The notes: generated by a model not told the origin, from the letters alone. A DNA stretch of 64,000 nucleotides from Thalassotalea euphylliae (GCF_003390335.1 NZ_QUOU01000001.1:806001-870000); one strand, 5' to 3'. Positions 9,922 through 18,990 are shown, counted from the stretch's first letter. Numbers and translations are program-made.

Positions 9922-9936
9922 TGATAATTATTATCA
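9922..9936. promoter_or_regulatory. Perfect Fur-type palindrome in a divergent promoter region
   Basis: The site TGATAAT-T-ATTATCA matches the 7-1-7 Fur consensus at all 14 half-site positions, and the symmetry extends to 19 bases (9920-9938). For the rightward gene, a possible sigma-70 promoter overlaps it: TTGATT at 9910-9915 and TATCAT at 9932-9937, spacing 16. It lies 59 bases before the leftward start at 9862 and 66 bases before the rightward start at 10003. Bound Fur-Fe would be expected to repress both directions when iron is sufficient. Confidence 0.85.
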
Positions 9937-10002
9937 TTAAATGGTTTTGTTATGATGGTTCGTCATCATCAGTCATTGTGATTAGTTTGTCTTGAGGAAA
10001 TA

Positions 10003-10884
10003 ATGCAGCCTATTTTAGAGGTGAAAAACTTAGTTAAGCAGTATCGCGACTTGTTTGCGGTCAATGATGTGAGCTTTGCTATTGAAGCTGGGCAGTGTTT
10101 TGGCTTACTCGGCCCTAATGGTGCAGGGAAAACCACGACCATTGAAATTATGGAAGGGATAATTAAAGCGAGCCAAGGTCAGGTACTTTATCAAGGTCAG
10201 CCGGTAACCTCGGCAATTGCGCAACAAATCGGTATTCAGTTTCAGCACACGGCGCTGCAAGACTTTCTAACGGTAAAAGAAACCTTGGATTTGTTTTCAT
10301 CTTTTTATCAACAGGCGCTACCCCATGAAACCCTTATTGAATTGTGTGACTTGTCAGAGTTTTTAAATCGTGACAATCGCTTGCTCTCTGGTGGGCAGCG
10401 TCAACGCTTGTTGCTCGCACTGGCATTGATTAACGACCCCGAAGTGGTGTTTCTCGACGAGCCAACCACGGGCTTAGACCCGCAAGCACGGCGCAATTTT
10501 TGGCAGCTGATTCAAAATATTAAAGCGCAAAATAAAACCATCGTATTGACCACACATTACATGGACGAAGCAGAGCAACTTTGCGATCACGTGGTGGTGA
10601 TGGATCACGGTAAAATTATTGAACAAGGCTCGCCGACCGAGTTGCTGGCCAAACACTTTGGCCATGTTTTTATTTATTTACCTGTCGCGCAAATTTCGGA
10701 TGATTTGATTCGCGAGCAAGCGTGGCAAGTTAATAACGGCAAAGTGGAAATTGTCAGTGAAAATGTCGAAGCGACACTGACTCAGCTAATCGCTCAGCAA
10801 GTGCCACTTGAGCAACTGCAGGTAAAATCAGCCAACCTTGATGATTTGTTTTTAAAATTAACCGGTCATTCTTTGCGAGAGTAG
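10003..10884 (+). CDS. ABC-2 exporter ATP-binding protein
   Basis: This 293-residue protein is the nucleotide-binding subunit of an ABC exporter of the drug/Nod-factor/Na+ type. Motifs are Walker A GPNGAGKTT (about 37-45), Q-loop QFQHT, signature LSGGQRQR (about 128-135), Walker B VVFLDEPTTGLDP (about 148-160) and the switch His in LTTHYMDE. A C-terminal extension of about 80 residues is usual for this subfamily. GAGGA precedes the ATG. The permease starts two bases after its stop. The Fur-type site upstream suggests iron-responsive expression, so export of an iron-related compound such as a siderophore or haem is one possibility, not shown. Confidence 0.92.
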   Translation: MQPILEVKNLVKQYRDLFAVNDVSFAIEAGQCFGLLGPNGAGKTTTIEIMEGIIKASQGQVLYQGQPVTSAIAQQIGIQFQHTALQDFLTVKETLDLFSSFYQQALPHETLIELCDLSEFLNRDNRLLSGGQRQRLLLALALINDPEVVFLDEPTTGLDPQARRNFWQLIQNIKAQNKTIVLTTHYMDEAEQLCDHVVVMDHGKIIEQGSPTELLAKHFGHVFIYLPVAQISDDLIREQAWQVNNGKVEIVSENVEATLTQLIAQQVPLEQLQVKSANLDDLFLKLTGHSLRE

Positions 10885-10886
10885 TC

Positions 10887-11927
10887 ATGAATTTTAATCG
10901 ATTTTATGCCGTATTTAAGGCGCGTAATTTAGAGTTTTTCCGCGATAAATCGTCGCTGGGTTGGAATTTATTATTCCCCGTTTTACTCTTGGTGGGCTTT
11001 GCATTTGTCTTTGGCGATGATGATAAGGCTGTCTACAAGGTTGGTGTGCTCGCCGCAGAGTATTCGAGTACAGAATCACAACATCCAGCTAAGCCCCCAT
11101 TTATGCATCCATTTATGCAAGTAAAGCATATTGAGTTTATTCATTATCAGGATTTAGAGCAGGCAAAACAAAAGTTGACGCGACACAGTGTCGACTTACT
11201 GATTGATCTTGATAATGCTCAATATTGGCGCAATGAACTTTCTACTAACAGTTACTTTACCGAGAAGCTGTTTCTCGCTGAAGAAGCAAGTTTTACCGCG
11301 CAGACGGTTGCTGGCGAAGCCATCCGCTACGTTGATTGGGTGCTGCCAGGCATTCTTGGTATGAACATGATGTTCAGTTGCTTGTTCGGTGTCGGTTATG
11401 TGATCGTGCGCTACCGTAAAAATCACGTGCTAAAACGCCTGAAAGCGACACCGCTCTCTGCGCTGGAGTTTGTTTCGGCTCAACTGCTATCGCGCTTGTT
11501 TATCGTGACCTTTATGTCGACGGTTGTTTTTGTCGGCTGCAACTTTATGTTTGATTTTTATATGTTGGGCAGCTACTTCGACTTACTCGTCGTGGCTATG
11601 CTGGGCGCGATGAGCTTAATTACGCTGGGATTATTGGTGGCTTCACGCAGTAAAAGTGAAGAGCTGATCGGCGGGTTACTCAACCTAACTTCGTGGCCAA
11701 TGATGTTGTTGTCAGGTGTGTGGTTTAGTTTAGAAGGCGCGCCCAAAGAAGTGCAATGGTTTGCTGATATCTTACCGTTAACGCATTTAGTGAGCGCTGC
11801 GCGAGAGATCATGACCGAGGGCGCCACACTGATTGACGTTAGCTATCACGTCACTGTGTTAGCGATAATGACGTCAATATTTTTAGCCTTAGGGGCGTAT
11901 TGCTTTAGTTGGAATACCGATCGTTAA
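10887..11927 (+). CDS. ABC-2 type membrane permease
   Basis: The 346-residue partner of the upstream ATPase belongs to the ABC-2 membrane family. It has one N-terminal membrane segment (LLFPVLLLVGFAFVF, about 29-43), a roughly 110-residue extracytoplasmic domain, then five hydrophobic segments from about 150 to the end. The ABC-2 signature region is seen near LNLTSWPMMLLSGVWFSLE. The pair is a complete half-exporter set and would work as a dimer of each subunit. The substrate is unknown. The gene's stop codon lies inside a 15-base tandem duplication that continues downstream. Confidence 0.9.
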   Translation: MNFNRFYAVFKARNLEFFRDKSSLGWNLLFPVLLLVGFAFVFGDDDKAVYKVGVLAAEYSSTESQHPAKPPFMHPFMQVKHIEFIHYQDLEQAKQKLTRHSVDLLIDLDNAQYWRNELSTNSYFTEKLFLAEEASFTAQTVAGEAIRYVDWVLPGILGMNMMFSCLFGVGYVIVRYRKNHVLKRLKATPLSALEFVSAQLLSRLFIVTFMSTVVFVGCNFMFDFYMLGSYFDLLVVAMLGAMSLITLGLLVASRSKSEELIGGLLNLTSWPMMLLSGVWFSLEGAPKEVQWFADILPLTHLVSAAREIMTEGATLIDVSYHVTVLAIMTSIFLALGAYCFSWNTDR

Positions 11928-11968
11928 CGGTAAAGTCGTTAGCGACAAAGCCGTTAGTGGATAAAGCG
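11923..11968. repeat. Three 15-bp imperfect tandem copies across a stop codon
   Basis: Copies GTTAACGGTAAAGTC (11923), GTTAGCGACAAAGCC (11938) and GTTAGTGGATAAAGCG (11953) follow each other without spacing. The first carries the TAA of the ABC permease gene. A replication-slippage origin is the simplest reading. Confidence 0.7.
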
Positions 11969-11982
11969 CGCTTGAAAGACGT

Positions 11983-12399
11983 TTAATAGCGCGCCATAAT
12001 TTTCTGGCGTAACCATTGTGTTGCGCCCGCAATATCGTGAAATTGCTGCTGTAACTCTCGTTTCACTTGCTGCTGAACATAAGGTTGTTGAGCAACGGAA
12101 ATATGATACAAGGCCGACATCGAAGGTGGACAAAAAACGGCTTTACCAGCAAAGCTTGGCATAGTGAGTAAGGTTTTATTGTAACGATTACATATCTCAT
12201 ATGCGGCAGGTGTTGCTCCGCGAAATCCAGAGATATCAACGATAACGCCAAACGGCTTATGAGCCAGCTTTTCCGCTTGCGTAGCGAAGCAATCTATATA
12301 TTTTGCCGCGCATTGCTCATTGACTTCTCCTCGCAAAGAAACCAAGAGTATTTCATTTTCAACTGACAGCTGAAATTTTCCGTGCGCGATGTTTAACAT
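11983..12399 (-). CDS. STAS-like (SpoIIAA-like fold) protein
   Basis: The protein has 138 residues from ATG at 12399; a TTG at 12417 would add six. The pattern of a strand (ILLVSLRGEVNEQCAAKYIDCF), a helix, then PFGVIVDISGFRGATPAA and a final helical tail resembles the STAS/SpoIIAA-like fold found in anti-sigma antagonists and small regulatory proteins. No Ser phosphorylation motif is obvious. There is no signal peptide or membrane segment. It runs convergent to the ABC permease with no evident partner. The fold assignment is by eye only. Confidence 0.7.
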   Translation of the reverse strand: MLNIAHGKFQLSVENEILLVSLRGEVNEQCAAKYIDCFATQAEKLAHKPFGVIVDISGFRGATPAAYEICNRYNKTLLTMPSFAGKAVFCPPSMSALYHISVAQQPYVQQQVKRELQQQFHDIAGATQWLRQKIMARY

Positions 12400-12541
12400 G
12401 GCCAATGAGGTAGACAACTTACTTACTTCATACTGCTAGGACTGAGCCGACTTTACCCCTTAATAATCACTTGAACAAGTACTATTTAGTCGCGTTTACA
12501 AGCTATTAACACAGGCGGTATATGCGTTTGACAAAAATCAG

Positions 12542-13048
12542 CTAACACTGCTCCAACAGTCGAATCAGTTGGGTTATTTTGATGTTGGATAATTGCCGAT
12601 AATCAAAATATGGGCAGATAATGGTGCTAGTGGCGTGATCAATGGCGAAAAACTCATTTAACCATTGGCACTTATCTGCAAGCCCTAATTTACTTGCGTA
12701 TGTTTTACCAATGATGACGTGAATTTTATCGTCAAGCGTTGCCGATGAGGCGCGATACGATTCACTGCCGTTAAACAGTAAACACTGTTGGCTATGGGCG
12801 TGTAACAGATTTTGATCCCTGAGCTGCTGCCATGTATCAAATCCCTGAGGCGCGCGTTCAAATTCAAGTTTGGCGAAAACGTTAAATACCTTGCGCCAGT
12901 GATTGCCGGTTTGTTGACCGATTTGGTAGATATCTTCCCATTGCATACCGTACATGTCATCTAACTCTTGGTAAAAAGGTAGCGGCGGAATGTTGTCGAT
13001 ATAAAAGTAAATAGGGGCGTTAAGTGAGCCTAAGCCGACATAGTGCAT
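12542..13048 (-). CDS. Conserved-looking hypothetical protein, 168 residues
   Basis: I cannot assign a function. The soluble protein opens with MHYVGLGSLNAPIYFYIDN, followed by PPLPFYQELDDMYGMQWE and GNHWRKVFNVFAKL, and later IHVIIGKTYASKLG and ICPYFDYRQLSN. It is rich in aromatic residues and has no signal peptide, membrane segment or obvious catalytic motif. The two ends of the chain look well structured. It is a single gene on the minus strand between the STAS-like gene and the DUF3545-like gene. Confidence 0.7.
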   Translation of the reverse strand: MHYVGLGSLNAPIYFYIDNIPPLPFYQELDDMYGMQWEDIYQIGQQTGNHWRKVFNVFAKLEFERAPQGFDTWQQLRDQNLLHAHSQQCLLFNGSESYRASSATLDDKIHVIIGKTYASKLGLADKCQWLNEFFAIDHATSTIICPYFDYRQLSNIKITQLIRLLEQC

Positions 13049-13172
13049 AGTGTAAGCGATTGATTTGAAAGTAGGGGATTATGGCAATGAACGCTTATCT
13101 ATTGAATTGTTATTTTTGCGAACGTTATCTTTCTCAGTATAAGACCTTGCGCAGTAAAAAACAGTGCGCAAT

Positions 13173-13198
13173 AAAAAACCCGGCTGAACCGGGCTTTT
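13173..13198. terminator. Rho-independent terminator after the DUF3545-like gene
   Basis: A GC-rich stem with arms CCCGG and CCGGG around a short loop is flanked by A6 on one side and T4 on the other. Read leftward it ends in six T, so it best serves the gene at 13224, and it could work in both directions. Confidence 0.8.
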
Positions 13199-13223
13199 GC
13201 ATGTTTAGCTGAATTAATAGCGC

Positions 13224-13397
13224 CTAAAATTCATCTAACATATGTTCCAACGAGTCGTCGTAAGCCCTTAACTCTTTCTCAAGTTGAAACTTCTCTTTCA
13301 GTTGTTCAATTTCACGCCATTTACGTTTTTTGTTAGTACTTGCTTTGGACTTTGGTTGTTTTTCGAACGAGTCCAATACTGCTTGAAGTTTATCCAT
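13224..13397 (-). CDS. DUF3545-like small protein
   Basis: The ATG at 13397 preceded by AAGGAG is the likely start, giving 57 residues; a longer open frame to 13526 has no support. The sequence MDKLQAVLDSFEKQ, a Lys-rich link, KRKWREIEQLKEKF and an acidic C-terminus match the small DUF3545 family of Vibrio and Alteromonadales, whose function is unknown. The central part should be a single charged helix. A strong terminator follows directly, so it is its own transcription unit. Confidence 0.75.
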   Translation of the reverse strand: MDKLQAVLDSFEKQPKSKASTNKKRKWREIEQLKEKFQLEKELRAYDDSLEHMLDEF

Positions 13398-13683
13398 GGA
13401 ATGCTCCTTTTTTCTACAACTGCATAGTTTAAATATCATACCTGCGCGCATAATAAAACAATTTTTGTTATCTTTTTTTGACAGAAAGATGAACATTTTT
13501 AACCTATCAGTTACACAAAGTAACAAACTTGTTTAAGCTCAACGCGTTAGTTAATAGCGTGAAAATAGTGCAAACATAGTGCGGTTAAAGGGTTCCAAAA
13601 ATGGAGGGGAACTCAGCTAAACGATGCTCAAGAATAGGAAATACAGGGGCGTTCGTAGATGGAGACTAATGCTAATAAGGCGA

Positions 13684-13730
13684 AATAAAAAAGGCAGCTA
13701 AGGTGTAACACATCACCTCAACTGCCTTCA
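13684..13730 (-). terminator. Rho-independent terminator of talB
   Basis: Long arms (AAGGCAG-x-T-x-AGGTG against CACCT-x-A-x-CTGCCTT) form a stem around an 8-base loop, followed leftward by TTTTTTATTT. It lies 60 bases after the talB stop. The rest of the gap 13398-13791 shows no gene or other recognisable element. Confidence 0.85.
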
Positions 13731-13791
13731 TTTGACGTGGAGTCAACGCAGCGAGTGCAATCAAGCTGCGCTGACTAAATGTCGTTATAGA

Positions 13792-14742
13792 TTAAAATAA
13801 TTCAGCTAACTGACGCTCAAGTTTTTCTTGGTCAACGGCAAAGTTGCGAATACCCTCAGCCAGTTTTTCAGTCGCCATGGCGTCTTGGTTCATTGCCCAG
13901 CGGAATGCTTGCTCTGTCAGTGCGGGTTCTTGACCTGTTGCTGGCTGCTCACTTGAAAGCTGCTGTTCAACTTGCGCATCGCTTGCTGCTAGCTCATCCA
14001 TTAACTGCGGGCTGATCGTTAAGCGATCACAGCCAGCTAGTGCTAGTACTTCACCTGTGTTTCTAAAGCTCGCGCCCATCACAACGGTGTTGTAGCCTTT
14101 TGCTTTGTAATAGTTGTAAATTTCAGTGACCGATACTACGCCCGGGTCTTCTAGCGGTGCGTATTCTTGTTTATCGGTATTGGCTTTGAACCAGTCTAAA
14201 ATACGACCAACAAAAGGGGAAATTAAGTAAACACCAGCTTCGGCACAGGCCTGTGCTTGAGCAAAGCTAAACAATAGCGTTAGGTTACAGTTGATACCTT
14301 GCTTTTCGAGCATTTCCGCAGCTTTAATGCCTTCCCATGTCGACGCTAGTTTGATCAAAATACGATCATTGCTAATGCCCGCTTCATTGTATAAGGCGAT
14401 GAGTTTCTCGGCTTTGGCTACACTGGCGGCAGTGTCGAACGACAAGCGAGCGTCAACTTCTGTTGAAATGCGGCCCGGTACAACTTTTAAAATCTCTAAA
14501 CCAATCAGTACGGATAATTTGTCTGCGGCATCGATCACTTGCTGAGCGGCATCATCAGATTGTGCTTTCGCCCATGCACATGCTTGCTCAAGTAGCGGTT
14601 GGTATGCCGGCAGTGATGCTGCTTTTAACAATAGCGACGGGTTAGTGGTTGCATCTTGTGGTTGGAATTTCGCAATGGCCTCAATATCACCGGTATCGGC
14701 AACAACTGTTGTCATTTGCTTTAATTGATCTAATTGATTCAT
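13792..14742 (-). CDS. talB: Transaldolase
   Basis: Transaldolase moves a dihydroxyacetone unit between sedoheptulose 7-phosphate and glyceraldehyde 3-phosphate in the non-oxidative pentose phosphate pathway. The 316-residue protein has the TalB opening with [20 protein letters not shown], the catalytic Schiff-base lysine in [12 protein letters not shown] (about 131-142), and [18 protein letters not shown]. Length matches the TalA/TalB subfamily. GAGGAAAG precedes the ATG. It is monocistronic with its own terminator. The usual partner gene for transketolase is not in the window. Confidence 0.97.
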   Translation of the reverse strand: MNQLDQLKQMTTVVADTGDIEAIAKFQPQDATTNPSLLLKAASLPAYQPLLEQACAWAKAQSDDAAQQVIDAADKLSVLIGLEILKVVPGRISTEVDARLSFDTAASVAKAEKLIALYNEAGISNDRILIKLASTWEGIKAAEMLEKQGINCNLTLLFSFAQAQACAEAGVYLISPFVGRILDWFKANTDKQEYAPLEDPGVVSVTEIYNYYKAKGYNTVVMGASFRNTGEVLALAGCDRLTISPQLMDELAASDAQVEQQLSSEQPATGQEPALTEQAFRWAMNQDAMATEKLAEGIRNFAVDQEKLERQLAELF

Positions 14743-15031
14743 GAACTTTCCTCAACATGAAAAATGAATACGAAATACTGAGTGATCGGCCAGATGATGA
14801 AAACTTACAACAATTAACGCAAGGTTAGTGTTTGGGTTGTTGGTTATTTAACCGATAACAAGTGGTTTGTTGGCGTATTTTTATCAAATTTACGGCCTTT
14901 TGCCTACCGCTTAGCCAAGAATAAATTGGAATTATTAAGAATTATTGACCGATTGCTCAATAATATGATTTACGGGCTTGCCATTTACTGCGGTTGGGCG
15001 ATTGCGCCAGTGAAATTGATGAAACGATTAG

Positions 15032-15125
15032 GTTCACTTTTGTTGAAGGGCTAGATTCAATTTAGTTGAGGACTCATGCTCACTTTAGTTGAAGACTCAT
15101 GTTCACTTTTGTTGAAGGCTCTTAT
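15032..15125. repeat. Four degenerate 22-25 bp tandem copies upstream of yaaA
   Basis: Units begin at 15032, 15054, 15078 and 15101. Each reads roughly GTTCACTTTWGTTGAAGRCT followed by one to five bases. Units one and four, and two and three, are closest to each other. They lie 85 bases before the yaaA start. The remaining gap between talB and yaaA (14743-15209) is AT-rich with no gene recognised. Confidence 0.75.
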
Positions 15126-15209
15126 CGATTATTTAGCCCTGATCCGCCATGTTTACGTCAAATTGCTGTGGTATAGTGTGCTTATTAATTGATTGAAATG
15201 GCGATACTT

Positions 15210-15989
15210 ATGTTAATTGTTGTCTCTCCTGCAAAAAATTTAGATTATGAATCACCGTTGGCAACGGAAACATTCACGCAACCAGAGCTGCTTGAGCATA
15301 GCCAAGCGCTAATTGATATATGCAAAACCCTGACACCGGCAGATATCAGCTCGTTGATGGGCGTAAGTGATAAAATTGCCGGCCTGAATGCCGCGCGTTT
15401 TGGCGAATGGGCGACGCCATTTGATCAAAGTAATGCTCGTCAAGCAGTGTTAGCCTTTAATGGTGATGTATACACAGGCTTAGATGCTGCGAGCTTTGCT
15501 GACAAAGATTTTGATTTTGCTCAGCAACATTTGCGCATTTTATCTGGCTTATATGGCCTGTTAAAACCACTGGACTTAATGCAAGCTTATCGCTTGGAAA
15601 TGGGCACTAAACTCGCCAACGAGCGCGGAGCGAATTTGTATCAGTTTTGGGGTGATATTATTACTGACAAAGTGAACGAAGCGTTGGCCGCGCAAGGGGA
15701 TCAGGTGTTAGTTAACCTAGCGTCGAACGAGTACTTTAAGTCAGTTAAGAAAAAGGGGCTAAATGCCGAGCGTTTGATCACGCCGCAGTTTAAAGATTGG
15801 AAAAACGGTCAGTACAAGATGATCAGTTTCTTCGCGAAAAAAGCGCGTGGTTTGATGGCGCGTTACATTATTCAAAACCAGCTAACAGAGGCTGAGCAAC
15901 TGAAAGGCTTTGACTTAGCTGGTTATGGTTATAATGAGGAACTGTCTAAGGGAGATGATTTTGTCTTCACGCGTCGTGAACAAGATTAA
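15210..15989 (+). CDS. yaaA: YaaA peroxide-stress protein
   Basis: YaaA (UPF0246) lowers intracellular unincorporated iron during hydrogen peroxide stress in E. coli and has a DNA-binding fold. The 259-residue protein closely follows the family along its length: [16 protein letters not shown] at the start, [40 protein letters not shown]-like [18 protein letters not shown] and [12 protein letters not shown]. The ATG at 15210 gives the conserved N-terminus, whereas the longer open frame from 15189 does not. It is a single gene preceded by tandem repeats. Confidence 0.95.
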   Translation: MLIVVSPAKNLDYESPLATETFTQPELLEHSQALIDICKTLTPADISSLMGVSDKIAGLNAARFGEWATPFDQSNARQAVLAFNGDVYTGLDAASFADKDFDFAQQHLRILSGLYGLLKPLDLMQAYRLEMGTKLANERGANLYQFWGDIITDKVNEALAAQGDQVLVNLASNEYFKSVKKKGLNAERLITPQFKDWKNGQYKMISFFAKKARGLMARYIIQNQLTEAEQLKGFDLAGYGYNEELSKGDDFVFTRREQD

Positions 15990-16102
15990 TTTTCATACGG
16001 TCAGCTGAACTAAAACAGAGGTAGTGAATCAATAACAGTTGCTTCACTGCCTTTTTGTTATAAATACTTATAATTTTAACCTCGTGAGTGACAGGAGAGT
16101 TT

Positions 16103-16624
16103 ATGCTCACATTACTAGCAAAGTTATTTCAGGCGTTACACTCGGAAAACTCTACACGCCAAATCGCCGCTGCGGTTGCCTTAGCCTTTGTCTTTGCGCT
16201 TTCACCGCTCTTATCCCTACAAGCCTTTGTGATTCTATTTATTGTGTTGCTTGTTCGGGTTCATCTAGCGTCGTTTTTAGTGGCGATTACGGTATTTGAA
16301 GGGGTGAGGGTGATACTAAACTCGGCGATTATTAATACCGGAGAAAGCTTGTTGACTAACACAAGCTGGCACGGGGTGTTTAACACCCTCTATCAATTTG
16401 ACCTATTCAAGCTGGCGCAGTTACACCATACCTTCAATTTGGGCGCGCTAGTAATCGGCACCTTGCTAGCAATACCTCTGTATTTCATCACTAAGGTATT
16501 AATTGATAAATATCGCGTGCATATCAAAGCCTTTTTCGAACGCCTAGCGATTGTTAAAGCGTTGAAAGCCAGTCGTATTTTCACTATTTATCAAGAGTTA
16601 CCAAAGCTTGGAGGCCGCCCATGA
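16103..16624 (+). CDS. TIGR03546-family inner-membrane protein
   Basis: The 173-residue protein starts at ATG 16103 behind AGGAGA; the GTG at 16088 would place this site inside the gene. It has four hydrophobic segments (about 20-55, 60-75, 105-135) and basic ends, and belongs by pattern to TIGR03546, an uncharacterised family always found beside TIGR03545. The N-terminal part (QIAAAVALAFVFALSPLLSLQ) recalls DUF2062-type membrane proteins. The stop overlaps the next ATG by four bases (ATGA), so the pair is translationally coupled. Its function is unknown. Confidence 0.85.
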   Translation: MLTLLAKLFQALHSENSTRQIAAAVALAFVFALSPLLSLQAFVILFIVLLVRVHLASFLVAITVFEGVRVILNSAIINTGESLLTNTSWHGVFNTLYQFDLFKLAQLHHTFNLGALVIGTLLAIPLYFITKVLIDKYRVHIKAFFERLAIVKALKASRIFTIYQELPKLGGRP

Positions 16625-18411
16625 GTAAAGTGATCCGTTGGCAAGGACTACTTGCTTTTGTCGTTATCATCGCCTTGCTATTCGGCGCAGTTATCCTGTT
16701 TGCTGGCCCTATTGCCAAAATGGCGATTGAACGTTTTGGTCGCCATTACACGGGGGCGGAAGTGAATGTTGCCGAGGTAGATGTAAATTTTGCGCCATTT
16801 GGCGTGAAAATTTGGCAACTACAAGCGACAGATCCTAAAGCGCCACAAAACAACATGTTGGCTTTTGATGCGGCTGATGCGAGTGTCGAGTTATGGCCGT
16901 TTCTCTTTGGTAAAACCATTGTTGATAACGTTGAGATTAAAGCGTTGAGTTTTAATACTGCCCGTCAATCAGTTGGTGCGGTTTATCGCGCCCCTGAGGA
17001 GTCAGCTGTCGGTAATATGGCTGCGCAATGGCAAGATGATATTCAAGCCAATTTGCCCGATCCTAAGGCAGTACTTGAGCAAAGTAATTTACTGACGGTG
17101 CAACGTGCAAAAGCGTTAGAGGAAACTTATCAGCGAGAGCAAGACCTGATTGAGCGCACCAAAGCTAAGTTACCAACGAAAGAAACGTTAAAAGAATACC
17201 AAGCGCGCGTGAAAGCTTTAGGCCAGGTGAAAGTAAAATCACTGGCAGATATTGAAAAAATCAAAGCGGATTTTGACCAACTAAAAGCTGATTTTAAGCA
17301 AGAGCGCGAGAAAATTAAGCAAGCAAAAGCTGAGGTCATTGCGGCAAAGAATACACTGAGCGAGCAAGTCGTTGCCCTGAAAAATGCACCGAGTGAAGAC
17401 TGGCAAAATATTTCTCAGCAGTATCAATTACAAACGCTGGAAGCGGAAGACTTCGCTCACTTGTTATTTGGCGAAAAAGCCCGTGAATACTATCAATGGG
17501 CAGATATTGTATTTACACATATCAAGCCACTTTTGGCAGGTGAGGGTGAGCAAACCGCACAGGAGCAAACGGCACTGGCAATGGCACAAGGGCGCTTTGT
17601 GCACTTTGAGGAAGACGCGCCGTTACCTGATTTCTGGCTCAAACAAGGTCGTATTGAAGTGGTGGCTGGCGATGCCCGCTATCAAGCGCAGCTTAGCGAT
17701 ATTACCATGCAGCATTGGCTCATTGATAAAGCCAGCGATGTAAAAATTGCCGCTGATGGTATTCAAGGGCAAGGAGCATTAAATGCGGCGCTCGACTTTA
17801 CATTGGACGCGAGCCAGCAACTGACTAGTCAAGGTAACTGGCAGTTGGCTAAGCTACCGCTGGAAAATATTGGCCTGCAGGAAACTGATAACCTAACACT
17901 GCAACTGGTCTCTGCCTTGCTGTCGGTTGCGGGTAATATGTCGGTCAACAAGGGTAACCTTGCACTTACTAGCGATTTTAATTTAGCGGGTAGTCAATTT
18001 GATGGTAGCGCCGATTCGAAAATTGCCAAGGTGGTACTTGATACCCTAAAAGCGAATCAGGCGTTAGGTGTAACGGTTAATGCTAATGGCGATTGGTTGT
18101 CACCTAACTGGGGCGTTAGCTCAGATTTAGATAACCTCTTGGGTAATGCATTGGCGCAGCAAGTAGAAGCCAAACTTGCCGGCTTTAAGAGTGAACTACA
18201 AGCTGGTTTGAATGACAAAATGGCCGGGTCATTATCGCTTGGCGAGGGGCAGTTGGGTGAGTTACTTGATTTTGAAGCCTTGCTTAACGACAGCGATAAA
18301 GCATTTGAAAATTTGGCGAATAACGATGTGGTCAAACAGCAACGGAAAAAGCTGGAAGATAAAGCCAAAGATAAAATTAAAGACAAACTGGGTAAGCTAT
18401 TTGGCGGTTAA
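16621..18411 (+). CDS. TIGR03545-family AsmA-like envelope protein
   Basis: This 596-residue protein has one N-terminal membrane anchor (about 10-32) and a large periplasmic part. The region after the anchor (RHYTGAEVNVAEVDVNFAPF, then FDAADASVELWPFLFG and IVDNVEIKAL) has the repeating strand pattern of AsmA-like proteins, which bridge or shape the periplasm and move lipids in characterised members. Residues about 170-260 are a Lys/Glu-rich coiled coil, and the C-terminal third is again strand-rich, ending in a Lys-rich tail. It forms a two-gene unit with the TIGR03546 gene and is closed by a terminator. A lipid or envelope role is inference. Confidence 0.85.
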   Translation: MSKVIRWQGLLAFVVIIALLFGAVILFAGPIAKMAIERFGRHYTGAEVNVAEVDVNFAPFGVKIWQLQATDPKAPQNNMLAFDAADASVELWPFLFGKTIVDNVEIKALSFNTARQSVGAVYRAPEESAVGNMAAQWQDDIQANLPDPKAVLEQSNLLTVQRAKALEETYQREQDLIERTKAKLPTKETLKEYQARVKALGQVKVKSLADIEKIKADFDQLKADFKQEREKIKQAKAEVIAAKNTLSEQVVALKNAPSEDWQNISQQYQLQTLEAEDFAHLLFGEKAREYYQWADIVFTHIKPLLAGEGEQTAQEQTALAMAQGRFVHFEEDAPLPDFWLKQGRIEVVAGDARYQAQLSDITMQHWLIDKASDVKIAADGIQGQGALNAALDFTLDASQQLTSQGNWQLAKLPLENIGLQETDNLTLQLVSALLSVAGNMSVNKGNLALTSDFNLAGSQFDGSADSKIAKVVLDTLKANQALGVTVNANGDWLSPNWGVSSDLDNLLGNALAQQVEAKLAGFKSELQAGLNDKMAGSLSLGEGQLGELLDFEALLNDSDKAFENLANNDVVKQQRKKLEDKAKDKIKDKLGKLFGG

Positions 18412-18465
18412 ATTCTATATAGCTGTTTTCAAGCTAAGTTGAGTGTTTATTTTATCGAGTAAAAT

Positions 18466-18494
18466 AAGAAAAGCCCTGTTTGGGCTTTTCTTTT
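18466..18494 (+). terminator. Rho-independent terminator of the TIGR03546/TIGR03545 pair
   Basis: The perfect stem AGAAAAGCCC / GGGCTTTTCT around a short TGTTT loop is followed by TTTT. It lies 55 bases after the stop of the TIGR03545 gene. The A-rich left arm lets it work leftward as well. Confidence 0.85.
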
Positions 18495-18551
18495 GCCTAT
18501 CGACTACTCACAAAGCGCTTTAATTTATTAGCGCTTTTATGTAGTCAGGCT

Positions 18552-18986
18552 TTATTTAGTCGGAAGAGGCAGGTTATGCGCTCTGAGAAAACTCAGCCTA
18601 TCCCAGTAGCCGCGCTGCAAAACAATTAAACCGTTTTGAATGTGAAAAAAGCCACAGCCCCTTAGCCCAATCGGATCTTTCCATTCCAATATGGCCCATT
18701 CACCGTCTTGAAAAATATTCTCGACGATACATACCATCTCGGCATTGGCAAATTCTGCGCTAAACATCTGATAAATTGCTTGCTGACCTATCACAGGCTT
18801 ATTGGCGACTTGATGATTGACGGCATCACAGTGATAAAAACGACTCAGTAATTCCGCATTACCGGCATTAAACGCATCAACCCACTGTTTTACTATTTCT
18901 CTAGGTGAGGTGCTGGCGAGTGTTTTTGCTGTGTCGATGTTGGCATCGGTATTAATATCGGTATTCGTTTTTGGCGTTTTCATCAT
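18552..18986 (-). CDS. NTF2/SnoaL-like protein
   Basis: The protein has 144 residues from ATG 18986 (a TTG at 19001 is open but unlikely). After a low-complexity N-terminus made of four-residue repeats (NTDI NTDA NIDT) comes a single SnoaL-like/NTF2-like domain: EIVKQWVDAFNAGNAELLSRFYH, then a cone-shaped alpha-beta barrel ending FHIQNGLIVLQRGYWD. Such domains serve as small enzymes or ligand-binding scaffolds, so no exact role can be given. The N-terminal repeat is encoded by a 12-base tandem duplication, and another duplication lies directly upstream of the start. Confidence 0.8.
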   Translation of the reverse strand: MMKTPKTNTDINTDANIDTAKTLASTSPREIVKQWVDAFNAGNAELLSRFYHCDAVNHQVANKPVIGQQAIYQMFSAEFANAEMVCIVENIFQDGEWAILEWKDPIGLRGCGFFHIQNGLIVLQRGYWDRLSFLRAHNLPLPTK

Positions 18987-18990
18987 TTTC

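Noticed and set aside
15032..15125. The tandem repeat as a CRISPR array
   Set aside because: Units are contiguous and degenerate with no unique spacers, and no cas genes are in the window.
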